Assembly: GCF_009764645.1 (NCBI RefSeq)
Contig: NZ_RWIM01000178.1
Span: forward strand, 1-33,068
Length of the DNA stretch: 33,068 nt
Source: Pseudomonas sp. PB106
GTDB taxonomy: Bacteria; Pseudomonadota; Gammaproteobacteria; Pseudomonadales; Pseudomonadaceae
Direction: 5' to 3'
The notes under the pieces are model-generated. The model saw nothing but the letters and a program-made list of their open reading frames with translations, had not been told where the DNA came from and did not search any database. The position numbers and the translations under genes are program-made. Shown here piece after piece: positions 26,951 through 33,068 of this stretch. How positions within the stretch are numbered: the first letter of the stretch is position 1; each line of letters starts with the position of its first letter.

Positions 26951-27876
26951 GCGCCCGACTCCTGAATCGCCCGAACCACGGTGTTGAGGTTGCCGGTCAT
27001 TTCCTTTTCATATTTGTCGGCGGTGTATTCGCCGTAGGAAATGTGTGACAGCGGGTACAGCTTCACGCCGGACTCGCGCTGGATGGTTTCGACGTAGGTG
27101 GAGGGGAAATCCATCTCAGAGAAGATCACTTTCACGTCGAGTTCGCGCAGTTGATCGATGGTCTTCTTCAACTGGCTCGGGCTTGGCTCGATACCGTGGG
27201 CAGGTTCGACCACCGCTGTCACTTCCAGACCGAATTCGCGCAGCAGGTAGTCATACGCCGCGTGAACCGTGGCCACGCGCAGTTCGGCGTTCGGCGCCTG
27301 AGTCAGCTTGGCCAAAGCATCGGCGCGCATCTGTCGCAGGCGTTTGCCGTAGGCGCGGGCATTTTGCGTGTAGGTCTTGGCGTTGTCCGGGTCGAGCTTG
27401 CCCAGTTCGCGGGCGATGTTGTTGACCTGGGCGATGGAGGCGCTGATCGACAGGAACGTGTGCGGGTTGACCACTTTGCCGGCGCCGCGCGCGGCGACCC
27501 CGGTGGCAGCCAGCAATGGCACGTTTTCGTTGGCTTCGATGGTCTTGACGTTCGGCGTTTCGCTGGCGGCGATCATGCGGTCGGCGAAGTCGTCATGGCC
27601 GACGCCATTGAGCACGATTACGTCCAGCCCGCTGATGCGTTTGATGTCTTCGGCGCGAGGCTCGTAGGCATGGGGATTGAAACCGGCCGGGATCAACGGC
27701 ACGACATCGGCCTTGTCACCGACGATGTTCGCCACGTAGCTGTAATAAGGATGCAGGGTGATGCCGATGCGCAGGCGTTTGGCCGGATCGGCGCTGACCA
27801 GCGGGCTCAGCAGGCTGGCACACAGACCGATCAGAAACAGGCGTAGCAAAGGACGGCGAGGCGATGAAATAGACAT
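26947..27876 (-). CDS. fpvC: periplasmic metal-binding protein FpvC
   Basis: A 309-residue periplasmic binding protein of the ZnuA/MntC class. Residues 1-29 are a signal peptide (ending LVSA). Likely metal ligands are H69 (FNPHAYEP), H139 (NPHTF), H205 (TVHAAYDY) and an acidic residue in FSEMDF. P. aeruginosa FpvC is proposed to take up ferrous iron or aid its release from pyoverdine together with the reductase FpvG. The ATG at 27876 gives a normal signal peptide; an in-frame TTG at 27915 would add 13 residues and overlap fpvK. It is separated from fpvK by 35 bases, the only sizeable gap in the operon, and overlaps fpvD by 4 bases. Confidence 0.9.
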   Translation of the reverse strand: MSISSPRRPLLRLFLIGLCASLLSPLVSADPAKRLRIGITLHPYYSYVANIVGDKADVVPLIPAGFNPHAYEPRAEDIKRISGLDVIVLNGVGHDDFADRMIAASETPNVKTIEANENVPLLAATGVAARGAGKVVNPHTFLSISASIAQVNNIARELGKLDPDNAKTYTQNARAYGKRLRQMRADALAKLTQAPNAELRVATVHAAYDYLLREFGLEVTAVVEPAHGIEPSPSQLKKTIDQLRELDVKVIFSEMDFPSTYVETIQRESGVKLYPLSHISYGEYTADKYEKEMTGNLNTVVRAIQESGA

Positions 27877-27911
27877 GGGCAAGCGGTCTTCTCTCGGAGA
27901 GGGGCGAGGAA

Positions 27912-28478
27912 TCAATGGCGATGTTCGCGGGTAACACCGGCATCGTATTGCGCGACGATCTGTTTCCAGCCGGCAGCGGACAGAGCGGCGGCGGTGAGTT
28001 GTGCGGGGGCTTGAACGGCTGCATCACGGTTGAGCCAGATATCCGGCGCATCGGCGCTGAGCAGCATCACGAACGAACCCGCGACGGCAGGGACCTGGCT
28101 TTGACCGAAATACGCGGTGTCGGCCAACAACTGCCAGACATGACCGCCACGGCTGACCGAACTCGCATCCTGGGCAAACGGGGCAAAGCCTTCGTCCGCC
28201 AGATTCTGCGGGGTCGGCACGGCTTGCTGTTCGTCGCGCAGCAAGCGGATTTCGTCGAGGGTCACCCGCAGGTCGGCATAGATGCCTTGCTCGGCAGCAC
28301 TGAGGTCGCGGCGCGCGTCGAGTTGATTGGTGGCGACCGGTTCCGGCTCATGGGAAACCCCGCGCCACGCGACGACCGAACCGGCAATCGCCAGAATCAA
28401 CAGACACAACAGCAGCACATTGAGGGTTTCATGGCCGGCACCCGCCGGGCGCACAACTTGGGTGGTGGGCGTACTCAT
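27912..28478 (-). CDS. fpvK: membrane-anchored protein FpvK
   Basis: A 188-residue protein with one N-terminal membrane segment (about 18-40) and a hydrophilic, presumably periplasmic, remainder rich in Ala and Gln. It has no cysteine or obvious metal motif and I recognise no enzyme fold. The call rests on position: it is the fourth gene of the fpvGHJKCDEF order, and its ATG overlaps the fpvJ stop by 4 bases (ATGA). In P. aeruginosa FpvK is an accessory protein of the ferripyoverdine reduction complex. Confidence 0.8.
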   Translation of the reverse strand: MSTPTTQVVRPAGAGHETLNVLLLCLLILAIAGSVVAWRGVSHEPEPVATNQLDARRDLSAAEQGIYADLRVTLDEIRLLRDEQQAVPTPQNLADEGFAPFAQDASSVSRGGHVWQLLADTAYFGQSQVPAVAGSFVMLLSADAPDIWLNRDAAVQAPAQLTAAALSAAGWKQIVAQYDAGVTREHRH

Positions 28479-28816
28479 GGGGCTTCGATATCCGCTTGGT
28501 CGATTTCGACCACATGGCCCGGGCCTGCGTCGAACAGCACGTAGAATTCCGCGCCCGGCTTCTTGAATGTCAGGGTTGAATCGCTGCCGAGCTTGCCCGG
28601 TACCAGAATGGTTTCGTCGTAGCCGATCACATCGAGGGTCACCCCCGGCGCGCCGCTGCCGTCGGAGAAGCCGCCGGTGCATTTGATCTGCTCGGCATCG
28701 ATGGCTTTGCATTCGCACATCGGGTTGTGGGCGAGGGCGCTGTCAGTGAAACCGGCGCAAAGCACCAGCAACACGGCGCTCAGCCGCAGGCGGGAAGAGC
28801 GTTGCGAGCGTGTCAT
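28475..28816 (-). CDS. fpvJ: small periplasmic protein FpvJ
   Basis: A 113-residue protein with a signal peptide of about 29 residues (ending SALA). The mature N-terminus begins with HNPMCEC (H30, M33, C34, C36), with a further C46. This cluster of His, Met and Cys resembles a metal-binding site. The rest is predicted to be beta-rich. ATG at 28816 overlaps the fpvH stop (ATGA); an open frame extends upstream to 28924 without family support. Position identifies it as FpvJ. Its function in relatives is only partly known: it assists FpvG in iron release from pyoverdine. Confidence 0.8.
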   Translation of the reverse strand: MTRSQRSSRLRLSAVLLVLCAGFTDSALAHNPMCECKAIDAEQIKCTGGFSDGSGAPGVTLDVIGYDETILVPGKLGSDSTLTFKKPGAEFYVLFDAGPGHVVEIDQADIEAP

Positions 28817-29355
28817 GGTTTGGCTCCTTGTTGAGTCAGCCAGGCAGTGGTAGCGGGGGAGGCCTGGCTCAGGGGAATCGAGGCCTGATGCATGCTGCCG
28901 TCCCAGCCTTCCATGGTGATCCACAGTTCGGCGTCGGCTTTTGTTTTCTCCGGCACCGGCAACTGCGCGCCCATGCGATACGGCGCGCCGAAGAAAATCA
29001 CCCCGGCGGCGCGCAGGCTGCGCGGTTTGCCGATGCGCAGATAAGTGGCTTTGACTTTGTCGATGCAGGCATCACAAAGCGCGGCGTTGAAACCTTTCAT
29101 GTAACCGGCCGGGCCTTCCAGACGTGGTGCCTCGTTGCGCAATTCGGCGAGGCGCAGGCTCCACGGCCCGACTGCGATTTCGCCGACTTCGCGTTCACCG
29201 AGGCCGGCATCGCCGCGAAATAGCGCGACATCGGCGAAGTATTTCGGCATGAAACCCAGCGGTATCAGCAGCAACAGCACGTTGATGTGGAAACGCCATT
29301 TGTGCCAGAACACGCTCAAGCGCGACGGTTGCGGCAAAGCTGCGGACTTGCTCAT
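28813..29355 (-). CDS. fpvH: membrane-anchored accessory protein FpvH
   Basis: A 180-residue protein with one N-terminal membrane segment (about 22-40) and a periplasmic domain that contains a C94-D-A-C97 pair, suggestive of metal or redox chemistry. In P. aeruginosa FpvH is needed with FpvG for efficient iron release from ferripyoverdine. It overlaps both neighbours by 4 bases. I see no other recognisable domain. Confidence 0.83.
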   Translation of the reverse strand: MSKSAALPQPSRLSVFWHKWRFHINVLLLLIPLGFMPKYFADVALFRGDAGLGEREVGEIAVGPWSLRLAELRNEAPRLEGPAGYMKGFNAALCDACIDKVKATYLRIGKPRSLRAAGVIFFGAPYRMGAQLPVPEKTKADAELWITMEGWDGSMHQASIPLSQASPATTAWLTQQGAKP

Positions 29356-30551
29356 GGATTGACCTCCGACGTTTCCCGGCGCATCGCCGGTTGCGCCTGC
29401 ACGCGGTTTTTCTTCGATTCACGCTTGAGTGCATTGGCCGTGGCCAGCGCGGTGCGTTTGGTCCAGATCAACAAACCGCTGAGCACCATCATGCTTAGCA
29501 GTAGGCCGAAGAAGAACCAGATCAACTTGATCCACAACCCGCCAAAGTCGCCGGTGTGCAGCGGGCGCATGGATTCGGTGACGAATTCCAGCGACGTGCG
29601 GTCGCTCAACAAACGTGAAGTGGCCAACTCACCACTGTAAGGATCGAGCGTCGCGGTCTGGAACATCAACGGATACCAGCCGCGTCCGCCGACGTTCAGG
29701 TGGGTATAAGCGTTGGCCGGCAGGCTGACAAAGCTGACTTCGAGGCCGGGGATTTTCTCTTGGGCGATTTCAATGGCGCGATCCAGACTGATGCGCGGCG
29801 GCGGGCTGCCGTCGGCCGAGATCGGCACCGCTTCACGGGACATCGCCGGAATGACCGGTTCGCTGGAGATGGAAATGTGGTTGTCGAACAGCAGTGCCTG
29901 AATAAGGAACCAGGTGCCGGTGATCGAAATGACGGCTATAAACCAGATCGACCAGATGCCGCTCAGGCGGTGGAAATCCCCCCAGAAAATTCGCGCGCCG
30001 TGGCGAAAGCGCAGGGTTGGACTAAAAAATCCTTTCCAGAAGCGTTTATAAACCACCAGCCCGGTCACCAGCGAAGCCAGCAACGGCAGACCGAGGAACG
30101 ACACCAGGTACCAGCCCCAACTGAAACCATTGGTGAACGGTACTAGCCACCAGCCATGCAGGGCGCGAGTGAAGGCCTGGAAGTTGAAATCGGGCGCGAC
30201 TCCCTGAATCACCCCGGTATACGGATTGACGTAAACGGTCTGCTCGCGGCCGTCCGGGTAGCTGACCCGCACGTCCAAGGCAAAATGCGACTCATCCGGG
30301 CGGCTGATGCTCTCGACCACGGTGCGTGGTTCGGCTTTTTTGATCGCCGCGAGTACCTGGTCGTAGCTGAGCAGCGGTGCATCGTCCGACGGCTGGCTGG
30401 CACGCATCTGCGGGTTGGCAAGCCAGACGATTTCCTGGCTGACCACCGCCAATGTGCCGGTGACGCACACGATCAGCACGAAAAACCAGATCGGTAACGC
30501 CAGCCAGCTATGAACGAGGAACCACAGTTTGGAGCGGGATTTCTTCGACAT
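29352..30551 (-). CDS. fpvG: ferripyoverdine reductase FpvG (PepSY membrane protein)
   Basis: A 399-residue inner-membrane protein of the PepSY-associated family with four membrane segments (about 15-38, 142-168, 195-220, 340-364) and periplasmic PepSY-like regions between them. Membrane-proximal histidines H14, H132, H194 and H332 are candidates for haem or metal coordination. P. aeruginosa FpvG reduces ferric pyoverdine in the periplasm, freeing Fe(II). It is the first gene of the eight-gene operon. Upstream I find no TAAAT-N16-CGT box on its strand, so control by PvdS is not evident; a TTATAG-containing stretch near 30661 is a weak -10 candidate. Its C-terminus overlaps fpvH by 4 bases. 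Confidence 0.9.
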   Translation of the reverse strand: MSKKSRSKLWFLVHSWLALPIWFFVLIVCVTGTLAVVSQEIVWLANPQMRASQPSDDAPLLSYDQVLAAIKKAEPRTVVESISRPDESHFALDVRVSYPDGREQTVYVNPYTGVIQGVAPDFNFQAFTRALHGWWLVPFTNGFSWGWYLVSFLGLPLLASLVTGLVVYKRFWKGFFSPTLRFRHGARIFWGDFHRLSGIWSIWFIAVISITGTWFLIQALLFDNHISISSEPVIPAMSREAVPISADGSPPPRISLDRAIEIAQEKIPGLEVSFVSLPANAYTHLNVGGRGWYPLMFQTATLDPYSGELATSRLLSDRTSLEFVTESMRPLHTGDFGGLWIKLIWFFFGLLLSMMVLSGLLIWTKRTALATANALKRESKKNRVQAQPAMRRETSEVNP

Positions 30552-30742
30552 GATTGAGCGTCTTTTATCCGGTGAAAGGGCGCGTGGCTACGGGCTTCGC
30601 AGCACGGGAATCCCCGAGAAGCCGTTCGTGGCTTTTGCCTACGCGAACGGCCTGCATCTCTATAAGACGAATGAGTGCTGAAAATCCCGAAAGAGGATAT
30701 GAAAGCAAATGTTTCGCAATTCCCCGAACACCACACTTGTCT

Positions 30743-30831
30743 TGTGGGCGCGAGCTTGCTCGCGAAGGCGGAGGATCAGTTAACGCAGATGTGACTGACG
30801 ACCGCCTTCGCGAGCAAGCTCGCTCCCCACA
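30743..30831. repeat. REP doublet upstream of leuC2
   Basis: Arms 30743-30771 and 30802-30831 are near-perfect inverted copies (core GCGAGCTTGCTCGCGAAGGCGG) with a 30-base centre. They differ by one or two bases near the outer end. Same family as the REP in fpvD and at the right window edge. Confidence 0.88.
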
Positions 30832-30896
30832 GGGTTTTCCTACAAGGTTTTCGAGATCAAACACGATTCATGCACGACGCCATCACTCTCTGCCAA

Positions 30897-30924
30897 TTGA
30901 TGCCCCGCCCGCGCTCCCTATCAT
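30897..30924 (+). promoter_or_regulatory. candidate sigma70 promoter of leuC2
   Basis: TTGATG (30897-30902) and TATCAT (30919-30924) are separated by 16 bases, each one or two bases from consensus. It lies 35 bases before the gene start. The spacer is very C-rich. Confidence 0.4.
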
Positions 30925-30958
30925 GGAAATCACAATGAATGCCTGAGTGAGCGCTTTG

Positions 30959-32377
30959 ATGACCGCCAGAACCCTCTACGACAAACACATCGATTCGCAC
31001 ACGGTGTGCCGCCTCGACGATCAGGGCCATGTCCTGCTTTATATTGATCGTCAGGTGATCAACGAATACACCAGCCCCCAGGCCTTCAGCGGTTTGCGTG
31101 AGGCGGGCCGTGGGGTCTGGCGACCGGAGACGGCGTTGGCGGTGGTTGACCACGTCAATCCAACCGCACCGCTGCGGGTGGCCGCGATGCCCGATGCCGG
31201 CGGCGCGCGACAGGTGTCGTATCTGGCGGAAAACTGCCGGGATTTCGGCATCGAGTTGCTGGATATCCTCGACAAACGCCAGGGCATCGAACATGTGATC
31301 GCGCCGGAGCAGGGTTTTATTCTGCCGGGAATGGTCATCGCTGCTGGCGACAGCCACACCACGACGTATGGCGCGCTCGGCGCTTTCGGTTTCGGCATCG
31401 GCACCTCGGAAATCGAACACCTGCTGGCCTCACAGACCCTGGTCTACAAACGTCTGAAAAGCCTGCGCGTGACCGTAGACGGTGAACTGGCGCCGGGCCT
31501 GACCTCCAAAGACGTGATCATGGCGCTGATCGGCCAGATTGGCGCTTCCGGAGCCACTGGTTATGCCATTGAATTCTGTGGCTCGACGATAGATGCCCTG
31601 AGCGTCGAGGCGCGCATGACCATCTGCAACATGGCGGTCGAGGCCGGTGCGCGTGGCGCGTTCATGGCGCCGGACGATAAGGTGTTCGCCTATCTCAAGG
31701 GCAAACCCCGCGCCCCCGAAGGTGAACGGTGGGAGCGTGGGCTGGAGAAATGGCGCGAATTGCGCAGTGATCCAGATGCTGTGTTCGACCGCGAAGTGCA
31801 TCTGGATGCCAGCCGACTGGAGCCGATGGTCACTTGGGGCACCAGCCCTGATCAGACGTCCTCGATTGGCGAAACAGTTCCCGATCCGCAGGCGATCAGT
31901 GACCCGATCCTGCGTCAGGACATGCGCCGCGCCCTCAACTACATGGGCCTGGAAGCCGGCATGCCACTCAGTGAGATCGTCATCAGCCATGCCTTTATCG
32001 GTTCCTGCACCAACGCGCGGATCGAGGATTTGCGCGATGCCGCCCGTGTCGTGCGTGGGCAGCAAGTCGCCGAGCATGTGCGCGCGATGATCGTCCCCGG
32101 TTCCAGCGAAGTGCGCGCCCAGGCCGAAGCGGAAGGGTTGGCGCAGATTTTTATCGAGGCCGGTTTCGAATGGCGTCAGTCCGGCTGTTCGATGTGCCTG
32201 GCGATGAACGACGACGTACTGGCCCCCGGCGACCGCTGCGCGTCCAGCACCAACCGCAATTTCGAAGGACGCCAGGGCGCCGGCGCACGCACCCATCTGA
32301 TGAGCCCGGCGATGGTCGCCGCTGCCGCGATCAGCGGTCGACTCACCGATATCCGCCACTTTGGAGTACGCCCATGA
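30959..32377 (+). CDS. LeuC-type hydro-lyase large subunit (paralogue)
   Basis: A 472-residue aconitase-superfamily large subunit. The three Fe-S cluster ligands are C350 (IGSC), C410 and C413 (GCSMC). GDSHT (130-134), GIGTSE (146-151) and NRNFEGRQGAG are conserved. Overall it follows 3-isopropylmalate dehydratase (LeuC), but the DHNVPT motif reads DHVNPT (64-69), and several otherwise conserved stretches differ (for example GFGIGTSE context and PDAGGARQ). Pseudomonads carry a standard leuCDB locus elsewhere, so this is probably a second copy with an altered substrate; candidates include isopropylmalate, methylmalate or dimethylmalate. ATG at 30959 is chosen; an in-frame GTG at 30947 is possible. 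It overlaps the small-subunit gene by 4 bases. Confidence 0.85.
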   Translation: MTARTLYDKHIDSHTVCRLDDQGHVLLYIDRQVINEYTSPQAFSGLREAGRGVWRPETALAVVDHVNPTAPLRVAAMPDAGGARQVSYLAENCRDFGIELLDILDKRQGIEHVIAPEQGFILPGMVIAAGDSHTTTYGALGAFGFGIGTSEIEHLLASQTLVYKRLKSLRVTVDGELAPGLTSKDVIMALIGQIGASGATGYAIEFCGSTIDALSVEARMTICNMAVEAGARGAFMAPDDKVFAYLKGKPRAPEGERWERGLEKWRELRSDPDAVFDREVHLDASRLEPMVTWGTSPDQTSSIGETVPDPQAISDPILRQDMRRALNYMGLEAGMPLSEIVISHAFIGSCTNARIEDLRDAARVVRGQQVAEHVRAMIVPGSSEVRAQAEAEGLAQIFIEAGFEWRQSGCSMCLAMNDDVLAPGDRCASSTNRNFEGRQGAGARTHLMSPAMVAAAAISGRLTDIRHFGVRP

Positions 32378-32988
32378 GCCTGCAACCCTTCACCCAGGTC
32401 AGCGGCCAGGCCGCGCCATTGTTGGCCGCCAACGTCGATACCGACGTGATCATGCCCAAGCAATTTCTCAAGGGCATCGACAGGAAAGGCCTGGATCGCG
32501 GTTTGTTTTTCGATCTGCGTTTTTTGCCGGACGGCACGCCGAATCCTCAGTTCGTGCTGAATCAGCCTGCGTGGCAGGGGGCGAGTTTTCTGGTGGTCGG
32601 GCCGAACTTCGGCTGCGGTTCCAGTCGCGAGCACGCGGTGTGGGGCTTGCAGCAGATGGGCATTCGCGCCTTGATCGGCAGTAGCTTCGCCGGGATCTTC
32701 TTCGATAACTGCCAGCGCAACGGGGTGTTGTTGATCACGTTGGAGGACGCGCAGGTGCAGCGAATCGGACGGCTGGTCGGTGAGCCGGAAACGGCGCGAA
32801 TCAGTATCGATCTTGAGGCTCAGCAGATTGCTCTCGCGGATGGCAGCATGATCGATTTTCAGATTGATGGTCTGCGCAAAACTTCGCTGCTGCTGGGACT
32901 GGACGCCATTGGCAGCACCTTGCAACGCTGCGAACAAATCAAGGATTTCGAACGCCGGCATCTGGCCAACAACCCCTGGCTCTCCTGA
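32374..32988 (+). CDS. LeuD-type hydro-lyase small subunit (paralogue)
   Basis: A 204-residue aconitase swivel-domain subunit that completes the enzyme with the large subunit. Conserved LeuD motifs are NVDTDVIMPKQFLKG (20-34), the active-site GCGSSREHA (80-88) and the C-terminal KDFERRHLANNPWL. Length matches LeuD (about 200-215). The region after the first motif, which covers substrate-specificity residues in the family, reads DRKGLDRGLFFDLRF and differs from typical LeuD. The start overlaps the large-subunit stop (ATGA), so the two are co-translated. No leuB-like gene follows within the window. Confidence 0.87.
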   Translation: MSLQPFTQVSGQAAPLLAANVDTDVIMPKQFLKGIDRKGLDRGLFFDLRFLPDGTPNPQFVLNQPAWQGASFLVVGPNFGCGSSREHAVWGLQQMGIRALIGSSFAGIFFDNCQRNGVLLITLEDAQVQRIGRLVGEPETARISIDLEAQQIALADGSMIDFQIDGLRKTSLLLGLDAIGSTLQRCEQIKDFERRHLANNPWLS

Positions 32989-33005
32989 CCCACCGCTGGT
33001 CTCCT

Positions 33006-33034
33006 TGTAGGAGTGAGCCTGCTCGCGATGGCGG
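33006..33034 (+). repeat. half REP at the window end
   Basis: TGTAGGAGTGAGCCTGCTCG and following bases repeat the left arm of the REP inside fpvD. The matching right arm would lie beyond the window. It starts 17 bases after the small-subunit stop. Confidence 0.75.
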
Positions 33035-33068
33035 TGTGTCAGACAAAACAATGCTGACTGACCCACCG

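Larger units (their letters stand above)
30552..30958. other. divergent intergenic region fpvG/leuC2
   Basis: These 407 bases separate two divergent operons. From left to right they hold the fpvG leader with a perfect inverted repeat GCCGTTCG/CGAACGGC (30621-30628 with 30644-30651), a weak fpvG promoter candidate near 30660-30690, a REP doublet, and a sigma70-like promoter for the leuC-type gene. I found no convincing Fur box and no coding sequence beyond chance short frames. Confidence 0.5.

Noticed and set aside
30552..30740. PvdS-type promoter (TAAAT-N16-CGT) for fpvG
   Set aside because: Searched on the minus strand; a CGT is present near 30670 but the required upstream element is absent at 16 or 17 bases.
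30923..30946. Seven-codon frame (MEITMNA) before leuC2 as a leader peptide
   Set aside because: It has no Leu codons, no ribosome site and no attenuator structure, so chance is the simpler explanation.

Overview
The window reads as chromosome of a fluorescent Pseudomonas, most likely the P. fluorescens group. It is GC-rich, carries REP/REPIN palindromes typical of that group, and encodes close relatives of the pyoverdine regulator PvdS, the chromophore peptide synthetase PvdL, PvdH, the MbtH-like protein and the FpvGHJKCDEF ferripyoverdine processing system. No tRNA, rRNA, insertion sequence or CRISPR array was seen.

Left part (1-15112): pvdS runs leftward from a sigma70-type promoter that overlaps a Fur-box-like sequence. 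The 13-kb pvdL runs rightward from a PvdS-type promoter (TAATT-N16-CGT) with a hairpin-rich leader. A terminator and a REP doublet separate pvdL from an alpha/beta hydrolase gene.

Middle part (15126-22228): a thiol-disulfide operon on the minus strand (dsbD, dsbE-like, dsbG) and a plus-strand two-component system (dsbR, dsbS) match the copper-responsive DsbRS/DsbDEG module known from P. aeruginosa. A low-GC gene for a four-blade hemopexin-like protein sits between operon and regulators. A tandem GATTAACC repeat with 11-bp period upstream of dsbD is a candidate DsbR site. A GNAT acetyltransferase gene follows dsbS.

Pyoverdine part (22252-30551): pvdH and the mbtH-like gene each have their own PvdS-type promoter, and that of mbtH starts inside the pvdH stop codon. 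Facing them is the eight-gene fpv operon, tightly coupled by 1-4 bp overlaps. It encodes a PepSY-type reductase and its partners, two periplasmic binding proteins, and an ABC transporter. The fpvD reading frame contains a whole REP doublet in its 5' end.

Right part (30552-33068): a divergent gene pair encodes a LeuC/LeuD-type hydro-lyase whose active-site motif departs from standard LeuC, and the window ends in half of another REP doublet.

Together the window covers regulation (PvdS), chromophore peptide synthesis (PvdL, Dab supply by PvdH, MbtH helper) and periplasmic iron release and recovery (Fpv proteins), with a periplasmic redox/copper module embedded in the middle. Product calls rest on recognised motifs and remembered family sequences; no database search was run.
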